Below, piece by piece: positions 8,706 through 18,961 of a stretch of 64,000 nucleotides of DNA; within the stretch, counting starts at the first letter, position 1; each line of letters begins with the position of its first letter. Source of the DNA: Sphingobacterium sp. ML3W (GTDB lineage Bacteria; Bacteroidota; Bacteroidia; Sphingobacteriales; Sphingobacteriaceae). A program made the position numbers and the translations under genes. The notes beneath the pieces were generated by a model. It saw only the letters and a program-made list of their open reading frames with translations. It did no database searches and was not told the DNA's origin. The stretch covers positions 6,076,001 through 6,140,000 of the forward strand of contig NZ_CP107036.1 of NCBI RefSeq assembly GCF_029542085.1, read 5' to 3'.

Positions 8706-8725
8706 TAACAATTTTATAGCTAAAA

Positions 8726-8763
8726 AAGAAGGTCTGATGAAAAATTTCATCAGACCTTTTTTT
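8726..8763 (+). terminator. Terminator after gyrB
   Basis: Perfect 13-bp arms (8730-8742 and 8745-8757) followed by eight or more T. Confidence 0.85.
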
Positions 8764-8863
8764 ATTCTATTTTATTTTCTAACTTAATACAGAGGAATCA
8801 TTTTTCTGCCGGGGATAAGTGCTTCTTCAACCAACGGATAGCCAATATTTAATAGAACCTATT

Positions 8864-10900
8864 ATGAAATATTGTAGCAAAATTTTGCTCTTTATAGGTT
8901 ATTTTATTGGGATAACCTGTATGGCGCAAACAAATGAAAAAATCAACCTTGAAGAGCTATTTGAAAGTTTATCGGAGGAACTACCCGAAGACATCGATTT
9001 AAGTGAACTAAGTGAAAAATGGACCTACTATTTAAAAAATCAGATTGATCTGAATAAGACTGATGGGACAGAACTAATCGAATTACAATTTATAGATCCT
9101 TTATTGTTGCAGCGGTTGATTGAGCATCGTCAGGTTTCTGGCAACTTTATCAATGTCCTGGAGATCCAGTCCATTGAGGGATTTAATACACGGATTGTGA
9201 GCTTATTGTTGCCTTTCGTTAAAGTCGGAGAGGCTAGTCCATTTGCGGGAAGCAAATTCAATGATGTATCACACGAATTTATGTTGCGATACGGACGGAC
9301 CTTAGAGAAAACAAAAGGATACCAAATTATAGATACCACAAGATCTCGGTATCTGGGAGACCCCAACCGATATGCCATCCGATATCGGGCAAATCTAAAA
9401 GATAAAATTCGCTTAGCGATAAATATGGAAAAGGATGCTGGCGAGCCATTTTTTAAGGATAAGCAAAAACTGGGATTTGATTTTTATGGAGTAAGTCTAT
9501 TCGTTAAGTCTATTGGTCCAGTTCGCAACCTTGTCTTTGGAGATTATGCATTGCAATTTGGTCAGGGACTTAGCATGTGGAATGGTTTGAGCTTTGGTAA
9601 GGGGGGGCTCGTACAAAATACCGCCAGACAGGGAATCGGGGTGAAGCAATATACGTCATTAAATGAGGTTAATTTTATGCGTGGAATTACTGGAACCTTA
9701 CAGCTGCAGCGATTTGAGATCACACCATATTTTTCATATCAGAACATCGACGCCAATGTAGCCGATGATATAGAATCTAGGGTAATTAAGACGATTGCGA
9801 AATCAGGATTACACCGAACAGCAACTGAGCAACGCTATAGAAATGCTGCACATCAAATGACCTATGGAATGAATGTTTTATGGCGATACAATCGTTTCAA
9901 AATAGGAGTTAATTTCAATCAATCTCAATTGGATGCGATTAAGCTCAAAGGGACGGGCAAAAGACAGCAGTATGATTTCGAAGGCGATGTGCTGCAAAAT
10001 ATAAGTCTGTATACCAATTATACGTTCCGAAATGCTCATCTATTTGGAGAATACGCCAGTAGCCTAGATGGTGGCTCGGCTATGCTATTGGGGTCAATCG
10101 TCAGCTTACACCCACGACTATCTACTGTTGTTCTTGCTCGGAATTATAGGAAAAATTACCATACTCTTTATGGGCAGGGTTTTGGTGAATCGAGTAACAC
10201 CTCAAATGAAGAGGGAATTTATGCAGGACTAACCTATCAATTGGCAAGAAAGTTAGTTTGGTCCAGTTATATTGATTTATTTAGCTTCCCAGAAGCTAAA
10301 TTTCAAGCTGATACCGGATCTGTAGGTGCGGACTTTTTTAGTCAGCTCAGTTATATATGGTACAAGAAAGGACAACTTGCTTTAAGGTATAGAAATCGAT
10401 TAAAACAGACAAACTATATAGGAGAGGGGCAAACTGAATCAGGACTGATAAATAGCTCAAAGCAACAGGTACGTATAGAGTTTCAATATAAATTGAATCG
10501 TATCTGGACTATTCGTTCCCGAGCTGAGGCTAATCTGTTCCAGAAAGAATATGAGGATAATAGTCTTGGCTATCTATTTTATCAGGATGTTTTCTGGAAG
10601 CCTGATGTCGGAAAGATTCAATTAAATACACGGATAGCCTATTTTCAAGCCGATACTTATGACAATCGGATCTATGCTTATGAGAACGATGTCTTATATG
10701 CTTCAGGATTTGGAATGTATAATATGAAAGGTTGGCGAGCATATTTGAACTTAAGATATAGAATAAACCATAATCTCGATATATGGACAAAGTATGGTAT
10801 TTACTATTACCCCGATAAAGACACAATAGGTGCAGGATTGGATGAGATCAGCGGTAACAGAAAGTCCGAGATCAAGGTACAATTGAGATGGCAATTATGA
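8864..10900 (+). CDS. Helix-hairpin-helix (ComEA-like) protein with outer-membrane beta-barrel-like C-terminus
   Basis: About 678 residues from the ATG at 8864, which is followed by a good signal peptide ending CMAQ; an upstream GTG would place extra residues before it. After an acidic segment, residues about 60-120 (IDLNKTDGTELIELQFIDPLLLQRLIEHRQVSGNF and the following IQSIEGF) are a helix-hairpin-helix DNA-binding unit like ComEA. The rest is rich in alternating aromatic/polar strands (for example LRYGRTLEK, FGDYALQFGQGL) as in an outer-membrane barrel and ends in WQL. It overlaps comEC by 13 bases. A role in DNA uptake is inferred from the HhH unit and this neighbour. Confidence 0.75.
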   Translation: MKYCSKILLFIGYFIGITCMAQTNEKINLEELFESLSEELPEDIDLSELSEKWTYYLKNQIDLNKTDGTELIELQFIDPLLLQRLIEHRQVSGNFINVLEIQSIEGFNTRIVSLLLPFVKVGEASPFAGSKFNDVSHEFMLRYGRTLEKTKGYQIIDTTRSRYLGDPNRYAIRYRANLKDKIRLAINMEKDAGEPFFKDKQKLGFDFYGVSLFVKSIGPVRNLVFGDYALQFGQGLSMWNGLSFGKGGLVQNTARQGIGVKQYTSLNEVNFMRGITGTLQLQRFEITPYFSYQNIDANVADDIESRVIKTIAKSGLHRTATEQRYRNAAHQMTYGMNVLWRYNRFKIGVNFNQSQLDAIKLKGTGKRQQYDFEGDVLQNISLYTNYTFRNAHLFGEYASSLDGGSAMLLGSIVSLHPRLSTVVLARNYRKNYHTLYGQGFGESSNTSNEEGIYAGLTYQLARKLVWSSYIDLFSFPEAKFQADTGSVGADFFSQLSYIWYKKGQLALRYRNRLKQTNYIGEGQTESGLINSSKQQVRIEFQYKLNRIWTIRSRAEANLFQKEYEDNSLGYLFYQDVFWKPDVGKIQLNTRIAYFQADTYDNRIYAYENDVLYASGFGMYNMKGWRAYLNLRYRINHNLDIWTKYGIYYYPDKDTIGAGLDEISGNRKSEIKVQLRWQL

Positions 10901-12987
10901 TGCAACTGAGTTTTTATCAAAAGCTGGAACGAATTCCTATACTAAAGATTGCTTTGGTTTACACTATTGGTCTCTTTGTCGCTCCAATGCTGAAGCTCTC
11001 GTTGACATGGTTTCAATACCTGCAACATAGCTTGGTTTTGTTAACAGGAATAACGCTTTGTTGCTATATACTCAAAGGAAGATTGTCTAAACATAGCTAT
11101 CTTATCGGATATTATATGCTAGTCCTGTTATTTAGCGTATGGCAATTTTGGCGTAACGACCCGCTTTATACTGAAAATCATTTTTCGCATTTTCATCTGG
11201 ATAGCTATGTTTTAGATATTATCGAGGAACCTAAAGCTAAGTCCGGTGTCATTCGGTTTTCAGCTGAGGTAGTGGGTGGTTATAGCCAAGGAAGTTTTAT
11301 AGCAACTACAGGCAAAATCATGGTCGCCTTAAAATCTATCGCGAAAAGCCGGTTTCAATACGCCGATCGGATTTGGTTAAAGGGTCAAATGGTGAGTGTG
11401 CCACCGCCATTGAATCCACTCGAGTTTGACTATAAAGAACACTTGGAAAGAGCTGATATCTATCATCAAATTTTCTTACGAACGGATAGCCATACCATAA
11501 TCGAAAAAGGAGCTTCCCAATCCGCTGATATTACTGGTATAGCTCTAGAAATACGGGGATATTTTTTAAAAAAACTGCGGAATTATTTTGAGAAAGAGGA
11601 ACACTTCTCTATTGTAGCTGCTTTGATATATGGTTTTCGTAATAATCTTGATGAAGATACCATAAGGACATTTACAAATACGGGAACGATACATGTATTG
11701 AGCGTTTCTGGAATGCATGTGGCAGTGCTTTTCGGTTTTTTATCACTCGTGTTTAGATATATTCCCTGGCCGTTAATGTTGAACTGGGTGCCTGTTGTAA
11801 TAACATTTTCCATTATTTGGTTATATGCTTTTATTACGGGCTTAGATCCACCTATTGTTCGTGCTGCGATTATGATAAGCTTTGTTTTATCCGCACAGTA
11901 TTTTAAACGAAATAGTTCGACTTTAAATGCGTTGGTGGCTGCCGCAACAGTTATTTTGCTCTTGTCTCCTAGAGCGATTACGAATGTGGGCTTTCAGCTC
12001 TCATTTTTGGCGGTTTTAGGCATGATATTATTTTTGCCAATTTTTGAAAAAATGATTGCTGCAAAAAATCCGGTACTGCGTTTTTTTAGGGATACTATTG
12101 GCATCTCTATTGCCGCACAAATTTTGACAACACCACTTACGCTCTATTATTTCGGACAATTTCCTACTTATTTTTTACTGGCTAATCTACTAGTTGACTT
12201 CCCTTCAACATTAGTAATGTATCTGGGTTTTGTGATGACGATCAATCCTATTGATTGGTTAAATGAGATCTTGGGAAATCTCTTGGAAAATTTAATCAGA
12301 TTTATGCTTTATTGTCTGAATTCCATTGATCGTTTGGCCTTTTCAACTATCAATATCAATATCATTGATAACGTTCTTCTTTTCCTTTCGTATGCCGCTA
12401 TTTTTTCGTTTTTATATGCCTATCAATGGAAAGACAAAAAATATCATTATTTGGGACTCCTTTGTGTTATAGGGATGCTCATCATAGACATCCACAATCA
12501 GGTTATAAATAAAAATACAGAGCGATTTCGGGTTTATAACACAAGAAATGAGCTGACCATAGCTTATTTTAGGAATAGACATGCTGTTATTTACAGCACT
12601 TTTGATTCGTTAAATAATAAAGCCCTGCAATATGCTTGTGGTCGGGAAATCCGGGTATTGGCCACCAAAGATAATGTTCAATTTATTCCATTAAATAGTA
12701 AAGCTACAAGGAATAATTATTTAATAGAGTTACCAATAGGAAAAGTAGTCGTTATGGAGCATTTTAAAGATACGCTACCACAAGCAGATCTATTGGTTAT
12801 TAGGAAGAATGCTGTTCATAAACTATCTACTGTAGTGCGTATAATTTCACCCAAGCAGGTTATCCTTGATGGCTCCAATTCCCTTAAGAAATCGTTCCAA
12901 GCCCAGGTCATACTGGACAGTTTAAGGATAAAGAGTTATATCATAAAAGATAATTTTGCGTATGTTTGGGATAAGGAGAGCTTATGA
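10888..12987 (+). CDS. comEC: ComEC/Rec2-family DNA-uptake channel protein
   Basis: About 699 residues with an N-terminal pair of membrane helices, a soluble DUF4131-like OB region (about 90-200), and the multi-helix competence domain. The latter has the family signature HVLSVSGMHVAVLFGFLS at about residue 270 and LDPPIVRAAIMISF after it. ComEC forms the inner-membrane channel for single-stranded DNA during transformation. The C-terminal soluble part lacks a recognisable HxHxDH metallo-lactamase motif. An internal ATG at 10897 overlaps the upstream stop as ATGA and may be the true start. The next gene, recQ, is coupled by another ATGA overlap. Confidence 0.9.
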   Translation: MAIMMQLSFYQKLERIPILKIALVYTIGLFVAPMLKLSLTWFQYLQHSLVLLTGITLCCYILKGRLSKHSYLIGYYMLVLLFSVWQFWRNDPLYTENHFSHFHLDSYVLDIIEEPKAKSGVIRFSAEVVGGYSQGSFIATTGKIMVALKSIAKSRFQYADRIWLKGQMVSVPPPLNPLEFDYKEHLERADIYHQIFLRTDSHTIIEKGASQSADITGIALEIRGYFLKKLRNYFEKEEHFSIVAALIYGFRNNLDEDTIRTFTNTGTIHVLSVSGMHVAVLFGFLSLVFRYIPWPLMLNWVPVVITFSIIWLYAFITGLDPPIVRAAIMISFVLSAQYFKRNSSTLNALVAAATVILLLSPRAITNVGFQLSFLAVLGMILFLPIFEKMIAAKNPVLRFFRDTIGISIAAQILTTPLTLYYFGQFPTYFLLANLLVDFPSTLVMYLGFVMTINPIDWLNEILGNLLENLIRFMLYCLNSIDRLAFSTININIIDNVLLFLSYAAIFSFLYAYQWKDKKYHYLGLLCVIGMLIIDIHNQVINKNTERFRVYNTRNELTIAYFRNRHAVIYSTFDSLNNKALQYACGREIRVLATKDNVQFIPLNSKATRNNYLIELPIGKVVVMEHFKDTLPQADLLVIRKNAVHKLSTVVRIISPKQVILDGSNSLKKSFQAQVILDSLRIKSYIIKDNFAYVWDKESL

Positions 12988-14885
12988 TTTTAGATAGCAT
13001 ATCAATCTTAAGACAATATTGGGGTTTTGAATCATTTCGACCATTGCAGGAAGAAATTATTCAGTCAGTTATTTCTGGTAAAGATACACTAGCTTTATTA
13101 CCTACAGGAGGGGGGAAATCCATTTGTTTTCAGGTGCCCGCATTGATGATGGAGGGAATCTGCATCGTGGTAACACCGTTGATTGCGCTGATGAAAGATC
13201 AGGTAGAACACTTGAGGAAAAACGGTATCCAGGCAGTCGCTATTTATTCAGGAATGAAAAAGAGGGAAGTGGATATTACCTTGGATAATTGTGTCTATGG
13301 AAAAATAAAGTTTCTTTACTTATCTCCTGAGCGATTGTATAATGATCTTGTCAGGGAGCGGATCAGATTTATGAACGTCAATCTGTTCGCTATCGATGAG
13401 GCGCATTGTATTTCTCAATGGGGCTATGATTTTAGACCGCCATATCTGGAGTTATCGAAACTGAAGGAGCTTCATCCTAAAGTACCATTTTTAGCACTGA
13501 CCGCAACCGCGACTGAACGGGTGATTGTCGATATACAGAAGAAACTCAATTTTCCGCAGGAGAATGTATTTGTCAAAAGTTTTCTTCGAGATAACTTAGC
13601 TTATATGGCTATTGAGGAAGAAGACAAAATGGGGCGGATGGTACGTATTATTCATAAACTGGGTGGATCAGGTATCGTGTATGTTCGAAATCGGAGAGAG
13701 ACGCAGGAAATAGCACGTATTTTAATCAACAATGGGATATCATCAGACTACTATCATGCAGGACTGCCTGGACAAGAGCGTGATCAGAAGCAGAATGGCT
13801 GGATGACTAATGCTGTTCGTGTTATCGTTGCCACAAATGCTTTTGGTATGGGAATCGATAAACCTGATGTTCGTTTTGTAATTCACCTTGATCTGCCTGA
13901 TTCGCTGGAAGCTTATTACCAGGAAGCTGGTAGGGCTGGACGTGATGGTAAAAAAGCTTATCCAGTTATCCTTTATCAAAAGAATGATGAAAAAAAACTC
14001 GTTGATACATTGGAGGCCAGTTTTCCGGATGTCCCTTTCATTCAACAGACTTATCATTATTTGTGTAATCATTTCCAGATTCCCTATGGAGCGGGCGAAG
14101 GTCTTACGATAGATTTTGATGTGGTTACGTTTGCCAAAAAATATCAATTGCCTTTGGTACCGGTCATGAATGCACTGAAATTTTTGGAACGCGATGGTTG
14201 GTTGACATTGTCAGAAGCGGTAACGATACCCTCACGTTTCAAATTTGAAATTGATAGCACAGAATTATATAAGGTTCAAGTGCAATATGTGAAATATGAT
14301 AAATTGATTAAGGCAATTTTACGTACCTATGGTGGAGTTTTTGAGAATTATATACTAATTAATGAATATGAATTTGCAAACAAGCTTGGAGTTCAATACG
14401 GTCGGGTGGTGGAGCTTTTAAAATCACTGGAAGCATTGGAAATTGCAAGTTATCTCCCTTCTACGGATGCACCACAGTTGACATTTTTGCAAAATCGTGT
14501 GGACTACAAACACCTGTACATCGATCATATCTTTATTCGCGACCGCCATCAGGTCAAAGGGGAACAGGTCAATGGAATGATAGATTATATCGAAAAATCC
14601 CATTGCCGCAGCCAGTCCTTACTGCTTTATTTTGGCGAAAAGAATGCGGGTTTTTGTCAGGTATGTGATCTATGTTTAATGCGTATACACAAAGAAAGCC
14701 AGCGAACTAAAATTAAGGAAGAGATAAAAAACAGCTTGTTGTTGGCACCTAAAAGTCTTCATGATCTGATTGACAGTTTGACCCTCGGAACTGAAAAAAG
14801 AAGAATAGAGATTGTCCGTGACCTACTGGATGCCGAAGTAATTCGTTTGGAGGACAAGCTCTATTCCTGGAATACTTTATTTTGA
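12984..14885 (+). CDS. recQ: ATP-dependent DNA helicase RecQ
   Basis: A 633-residue superfamily 2 3'-5' helicase used in recombination and repair. Motif 0/I is FRPLQEEI ... LLPTGGGKSICFQVPAL, the Walker B box is AIDEAHCISQWGYDFRP, motif III is LALTATAT and motif VI is QEAGRAGRDG. The zinc-binding Cys cluster ends at CQVCDLCL (about residue 555-562). No HRDC domain is visible. It starts inside the last codons of comEC (ATGA overlap), so the HhH protein, ComEC and RecQ are probably made from one message. It ends directly against the convergent sulfurtransferase gene. Confidence 0.95.
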   Translation: MILDSISILRQYWGFESFRPLQEEIIQSVISGKDTLALLPTGGGKSICFQVPALMMEGICIVVTPLIALMKDQVEHLRKNGIQAVAIYSGMKKREVDITLDNCVYGKIKFLYLSPERLYNDLVRERIRFMNVNLFAIDEAHCISQWGYDFRPPYLELSKLKELHPKVPFLALTATATERVIVDIQKKLNFPQENVFVKSFLRDNLAYMAIEEEDKMGRMVRIIHKLGGSGIVYVRNRRETQEIARILINNGISSDYYHAGLPGQERDQKQNGWMTNAVRVIVATNAFGMGIDKPDVRFVIHLDLPDSLEAYYQEAGRAGRDGKKAYPVILYQKNDEKKLVDTLEASFPDVPFIQQTYHYLCNHFQIPYGAGEGLTIDFDVVTFAKKYQLPLVPVMNALKFLERDGWLTLSEAVTIPSRFKFEIDSTELYKVQVQYVKYDKLIKAILRTYGGVFENYILINEYEFANKLGVQYGRVVELLKSLEALEIASYLPSTDAPQLTFLQNRVDYKHLYIDHIFIRDRHQVKGEQVNGMIDYIEKSHCRSQSLLLYFGEKNAGFCQVCDLCLMRIHKESQRTKIKEEIKNSLLLAPKSLHDLIDSLTLGTEKRRIEIVRDLLDAEVIRLEDKLYSWNTLF

Positions 14886-15725
14886 TTATTTTTCTATTGG
14901 GAGGTTAAGTTCTTCTCTGCCCCATTCAGACCAGGAACCATCGTATACACGTATGTTTGTATGCCCTGAAATATACGATGCAAAGGCAAGGATAGAAGCT
15001 GTTACCCCCGAACCACAGGAAAATATGTATTCATTTTCTGTTGTTTTAAATTGATCGAATTGCTGCCTAAGGTCGTCAACTTGTTTATAATAAATACCAT
15101 CAAGCAATTCTTCGAAAGGTAGGTTTTTCGAATGGGGAATATGTCCGCCATTAAGGCCTTTACGGGGTTCCGCAACTAAGCCGGTAAATCTTCCTTTACT
15201 TCTAGCATCGAAAATACTTACTTCTGGCGCCTTATAATGTGCTAAGATATACTCTTTGTCAGCGTAAAGGTTTTTTTGAAAATGTGCCTTATGATTTCCC
15301 GTTTTGTGCTGCTGCTTATAATTGTCTGTTAGTTCAAATTTGTTTTTTTTCCAGGCAGGAACTCCTCCATTTAAAATATAGACCTGATCAAATCCCATTA
15401 CCTTAAACATCCACCAAGCACGTGGACTGGAATAAACCCCCCATCTATCATATAAAACAATGATGCTATTCTGATCAATTCCCAATGCTTGCGCTTCTGT
15501 CTCAAACAGCTGTTCAGAGACCAAGGTATGGGGCAATTTAGCAGCATGGTCTGAAAATTTCCCCTCGATATCAAAAAATAGTGAATTTGGCAGTAATTCT
15601 AATTTTGAATCTTTTAAGGATTGACCGACCTTATCGATGGTACAGTCTAGTAGGATCACATTTTCATCTCTTGTCAATGTATCCTGAAGTTCGGATGGAC
15701 TAATTAAGGCTGATTTGAATGACAT
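14886..15725 (-). CDS. sseA: 3-mercaptopyruvate sulfurtransferase (two-domain rhodanese)
   Basis: A 279-residue protein with two rhodanese domains. The active-site loop is CGSGVTA in the second domain (about residue 236), the form found in 3-mercaptopyruvate sulfurtransferases rather than thiosulfate rhodaneses (CRKGVTA). The inactive first domain contains IIVLYDRWGVYSSPRAWW. The enzyme transfers sulfur from mercaptopyruvate to a cysteine and then to thiols or cyanide. The gene is tail to tail with recQ with no intervening base and lies downstream of rpsA after a terminator. Confidence 0.9.
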   Translation of the reverse strand: MSFKSALISPSELQDTLTRDENVILLDCTIDKVGQSLKDSKLELLPNSLFFDIEGKFSDHAAKLPHTLVSEQLFETEAQALGIDQNSIIVLYDRWGVYSSPRAWWMFKVMGFDQVYILNGGVPAWKKNKFELTDNYKQQHKTGNHKAHFQKNLYADKEYILAHYKAPEVSIFDARSKGRFTGLVAEPRKGLNGGHIPHSKNLPFEELLDGIYYKQVDDLRQQFDQFKTTENEYIFSCGSGVTASILAFASYISGHTNIRVYDGSWSEWGREELNLPIEK

Positions 15726-15773
15726 AACAATTGTTCTTATGTATACAAAATTACAAAGCAGACCGTTAAAAAC

Positions 15774-15804
15774 AAAGAGGCTGTTCTTTTGGAACAGCCT
15801 CTTT
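15774..15804 (-). terminator. Terminator after rpsA
   Basis: Perfect 13-bp arms (15774-15786 and 15792-15804) around a 5-base loop. It lies 20 bases past the rpsA stop, with T-rich flanks on both strands. Confidence 0.85.
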
Positions 15805-15824
15805 TTATGGATTGAAAATGCTAA

Positions 15825-17756
15825 TTACTTAGCGTTTTTGTCATTTTCCATTTGCTCTTTCAATTGAGCTAACACGTCTAAGTCGCCTAAAGTAGATTTT
15901 TCAACAGAATCTTTTACTTTTTTAACAGCTGAAGATTCAGCTTTAGCGTCTTTTTTACGGTTGCTAGACTCTTCTTTGCGAGCTTCTTCTTTCTCTTCTT
16001 CCCAGATACGAGAGTGAGAAATTACCAAACGTTTGTTCTCTTTGTTGAACTCGATGATTTTGAATGAAGTTACTTCATCAACTTTCAATGAAGAACCGTC
16101 TTCTTTAACAGAGTGTTTAGAAGGACAGAAACCTTCAACACCGTATTGTAGAGCGACGATATCACCTTTGTCACCAACTTTGATCACAGTACCTTCGTGG
16201 ATAGAACCTTCAGTGAAGATTGTCTCGAAAGTATCCCAAGGATTTTCTTCCAATTGTTTGTGACCTAAAGATAACTTACGGTTTTCTTCATCTAATTCTA
16301 ATACAACTACGTCTAATGTTTCACCAACTTTAGTGAATTCGTTAGGGTGGTTGATTTTTTTAGACCAAGATAAATCAGAGATGTGGATCAAACCGTCGAT
16401 ACCTTCTTCTAGCTCAACAAACACACCGAAGTTAGTCATGTTTTTAACAACAGCTGTTTGTTTAGAACCTACTGGATAACGCTCAGTGATGTTTTTCCAA
16501 GGATCTGGAGTCAATTGTTTGATACCTAAACTCATTTTACGCTCATCACGATCTAAAGTTAAGATTTGAGCTTCGATCTCGTCACCAACTTTTAAGAACT
16601 CTTGTGGAGAACGTAAGTTTTGAGACCAAGACATTTCAGAAACGTGGATCAAACCTTCAACACCTGGGATGATTTCTAAGAAAGCACCGTAATCAGCAAC
16701 TGTTACGATTTTACCTTTAACTTTAGAACCAACTTCTAATGCTGTATTTAAAGATTCCCAAGGGTGCTCAGATAATTGTTTCAAGCCTAAAGCGATACGT
16801 TTTTTCTCATCATCAAAGTCTAATACAACAACGTTGATTGTTTGATCTAAAGATAAAACTTCTTTTGGATGCTCGATACGACCCCAAGAGATATCTGTGA
16901 TATGCAACAAACCGTCAACACCACCTAAGTCGATGAATACACCGAAGTCAGTGATATTTTTAACAGTTCCTTCTAATACTTGACCTTTTTCTAATTTAGC
17001 AACGATCTCAGATTTTTGGTTTTCTAAGTCGTTCTCAATTAATACTTTGTGTGATACGACAACGTTTTTGAATTCGTGGTTGATTTTAACAACTTTGAAT
17101 TCCATTGTTTTACCTACGTATATATCGTAGTCACGGATAGGTTTGATATCAATTTGAGATCCAGGTAAGAAAGCTTCAACACCTTTGATGTCAACGATAA
17201 GACCACCTTTAGTACGGCTCTTAACGAAACCAGTAATGATTGCATCATTTTCCAATGCCTCATTGATAGCTTCCCAAGATTTTTGAGTTTTAGCACGTTT
17301 GCGAGAAAGTACTAATTGACCGTTAGCATCTTCTTGAGATTCAACGAATACGTCAACTTTGTCACCAATTTTTAACTCTGGTAAGTCACGGAATTCGGAT
17401 AAAGAAACTAAACCGTCAGATTTGAAACCAACATTTAAGACAACGTCTTTATTGTTGATAGAAACGACAGTACCTTCAATAATTTCACCTTGGTTAACTT
17501 GGTTGAAAGTATCTGCGTATTGTGCTTCAAGTTTAGCGCGTTCAGCTTCGCTATAATTTCCGAAACCTTTATCATTTGCATCCCAGTCAAATTCACCTTC
17601 TGGTGTGATCCAAGTGTTTGATTTGATTTCGTCGATTAAGTTTGAATCAGCTTCTGATTCAATTTTTTCAGTGTCTTTCACTACTTTAGTGTCAGCACCT
17701 TGTAGCTCTGCGTTTTTCGCTGCTAATTCTTTTTCTGCTTCTTGTTTTTTTGCCAT
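15825..17756 (-). CDS. rpsA: 30S ribosomal protein S1
   Basis: A 643-residue protein built from repeated S1/OB RNA-binding domains. Clear units start GEIIEGTVVSINNKDVVLNVG, then GQVLEGTVKNITDFGVFIDLG, GSKVKGKIVTVADYGAFLEI, GSKQTAVVKNMTNFGVFVEL and GSIHEGTVIKVGDKGDIVAL. S1 recruits mRNA to the small subunit. The acidic/Lys-rich N- and C-terminal extensions make it longer than the E. coli protein, as is usual in Bacteroidota. The codon use is highly biased, with repeated GTT/TCA patterns, consistent with high expression. Confidence 0.96.
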   Translation of the reverse strand: MAKKQEAEKELAAKNAELQGADTKVVKDTEKIESEADSNLIDEIKSNTWITPEGEFDWDANDKGFGNYSEAERAKLEAQYADTFNQVNQGEIIEGTVVSINNKDVVLNVGFKSDGLVSLSEFRDLPELKIGDKVDVFVESQEDANGQLVLSRKRAKTQKSWEAINEALENDAIITGFVKSRTKGGLIVDIKGVEAFLPGSQIDIKPIRDYDIYVGKTMEFKVVKINHEFKNVVVSHKVLIENDLENQKSEIVAKLEKGQVLEGTVKNITDFGVFIDLGGVDGLLHITDISWGRIEHPKEVLSLDQTINVVVLDFDDEKKRIALGLKQLSEHPWESLNTALEVGSKVKGKIVTVADYGAFLEIIPGVEGLIHVSEMSWSQNLRSPQEFLKVGDEIEAQILTLDRDERKMSLGIKQLTPDPWKNITERYPVGSKQTAVVKNMTNFGVFVELEEGIDGLIHISDLSWSKKINHPNEFTKVGETLDVVVLELDEENRKLSLGHKQLEENPWDTFETIFTEGSIHEGTVIKVGDKGDIVALQYGVEGFCPSKHSVKEDGSSLKVDEVTSFKIIEFNKENKRLVISHSRIWEEEKEEARKEESSNRKKDAKAESSAVKKVKDSVEKSTLGDLDVLAQLKEQMENDKNAK

Positions 17757-17794
17757 TAATTAATTTTCTCCTTTTTCCTACGTTGTAGGAGTTG

Positions 17795-17823
17795 CAAAGG
17801 TACAAAAAAACTTTTAATGCAAA
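17795..17823 (-). promoter_or_regulatory. Candidate rpsA promoter
   Basis: On the minus strand TACCTTTG (17802-17795) matches TAnnTTTG and lies 38 bases before the rpsA ATG. TTTG at 17823-17820 precedes it by 17 bases, a little shorter than the usual spacing. Confidence 0.5.
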
Positions 17824-17991
17824 ATTTTATTTTTCTTATTTTATTGAAAGACTTTCAGTTATCCCTTAGTTATAGGTTTCTGTCGAACAACTGGGTCTGA
17901 AGGGGCTCAGGACATGATCTTTCATTGGGCAGAATAGGAGGGGGTTAGGCCTTACAGTATTCTTTTTGACTGTTCGTTGTGTCTTGTAGTG

Positions 17992-18960
17992 CTATTCGTT
18001 ATCTTTTTTAAATGAGTTGAAGATCCGCGGCTTGGCAATCACAATAGTTTGCTTGGACAATGCTATTGCGGCATTTAACTCATAGCCCAATAATAATATC
18101 AGGGTATTGAGGTAGATCCAGAGCATAATGACGATTAACGTTCCGATCGAACCATATAATTTATTATATGCACCAAAATGATTAATATAGAATGTGAAAA
18201 TCGAGAAAGTCAAAATCGCTAATATAGTGGCCATGGAGGCCCCAGGGCTAAACAGCTTCCACTTGTTCGATGTAGATGGGCCAAACTTATAGATACAGCT
18301 CACCGTAAAGAAATAAATCGCGAAAATAATAATCCATCGTGCGAGTTTTAACAAAGTCGCCCACATACTGGATTTAATACCTGTAGTTTCTTTTAGATAA
18401 TCAATCGTAACACCAGCAATGGTAAATACAGTCATCCCGACGGTGAGAGCAAAAATAATCAGAAAGGCTAATGTTAGCGCAATGAGCCTTTTTCTTATCC
18501 AAGGTCTTTTCTCGGTCATTAAGGAAGCTTTATTGAAAGCATTCATTAATGAGGCCATGCCATTGGTCGCAAAATATGCTGCGAAAAGAAAACCGAAGGA
18601 AAGGAGACCACCATTCTGGTTTTTAATAATATCCTCGAGGGTGGTTTCAACTACAAGGAATGCATTTTTAGGAATGACAACCGCTAAAAAATCCAGTAAT
18701 TGTTCCTGAAAGTTGTTGATTGGGATATACGGAATTAATGTAAATAGAAAGATGATGCCAGGAAATATGGCCAACAAAAAACTATATGATAATGAAGAGG
18801 CCTTACTGACGATTGAATCTCTGGCGAGCTCCTGGAAGAAAAACACCGCTACAGTATAAAGGGGAAGTGAACCAAATCCTGGTAACACAACCCGTTTGCT
18901 CCATTCGATTAATCTAAAATAAGGTTCAAAATTTAATAGCCATTGGTGGAATTTCCCCAT
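17992..18960 (-). CDS. YihY/BrkB-family inner-membrane protein
   Basis: A 322-residue membrane protein with six or so hydrophobic segments: LSYSFLLAIFPGIIFLFTLIPYI (about 58-80), FGFLFAAYFATNGMASLMNAFN, LIALTLAFLIIFALTVGMTVF, IIIFAIYFFTVSCIYKFGP, SMATILAILTFSIFTFYI and LIVIMLWIYLNTLILLLGYELNAA. The last is the conserved family ending, with LGYELNA. The older label ribonuclease BN is not supported for this family. The gene is the last of a four-gene minus-strand operon after the PASTA protein, MltG and a thioesterase, one base after the thioesterase stop. Confidence 0.87.
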   Translation of the reverse strand: MGKFHQWLLNFEPYFRLIEWSKRVVLPGFGSLPLYTVAVFFFQELARDSIVSKASSLSYSFLLAIFPGIIFLFTLIPYIPINNFQEQLLDFLAVVIPKNAFLVVETTLEDIIKNQNGGLLSFGFLFAAYFATNGMASLMNAFNKASLMTEKRPWIRKRLIALTLAFLIIFALTVGMTVFTIAGVTIDYLKETTGIKSSMWATLLKLARWIIIFAIYFFTVSCIYKFGPSTSNKWKLFSPGASMATILAILTFSIFTFYINHFGAYNKLYGSIGTLIVIMLWIYLNTLILLLGYELNAAIALSKQTIVIAKPRIFNSFKKDNE

Positions 18961-18961
18961 A

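Noticed and set aside
17992..18960. Ribonuclease BN
   Set aside because: An old database label for YihY proteins; the sequence shows only membrane helices and no nuclease motif.
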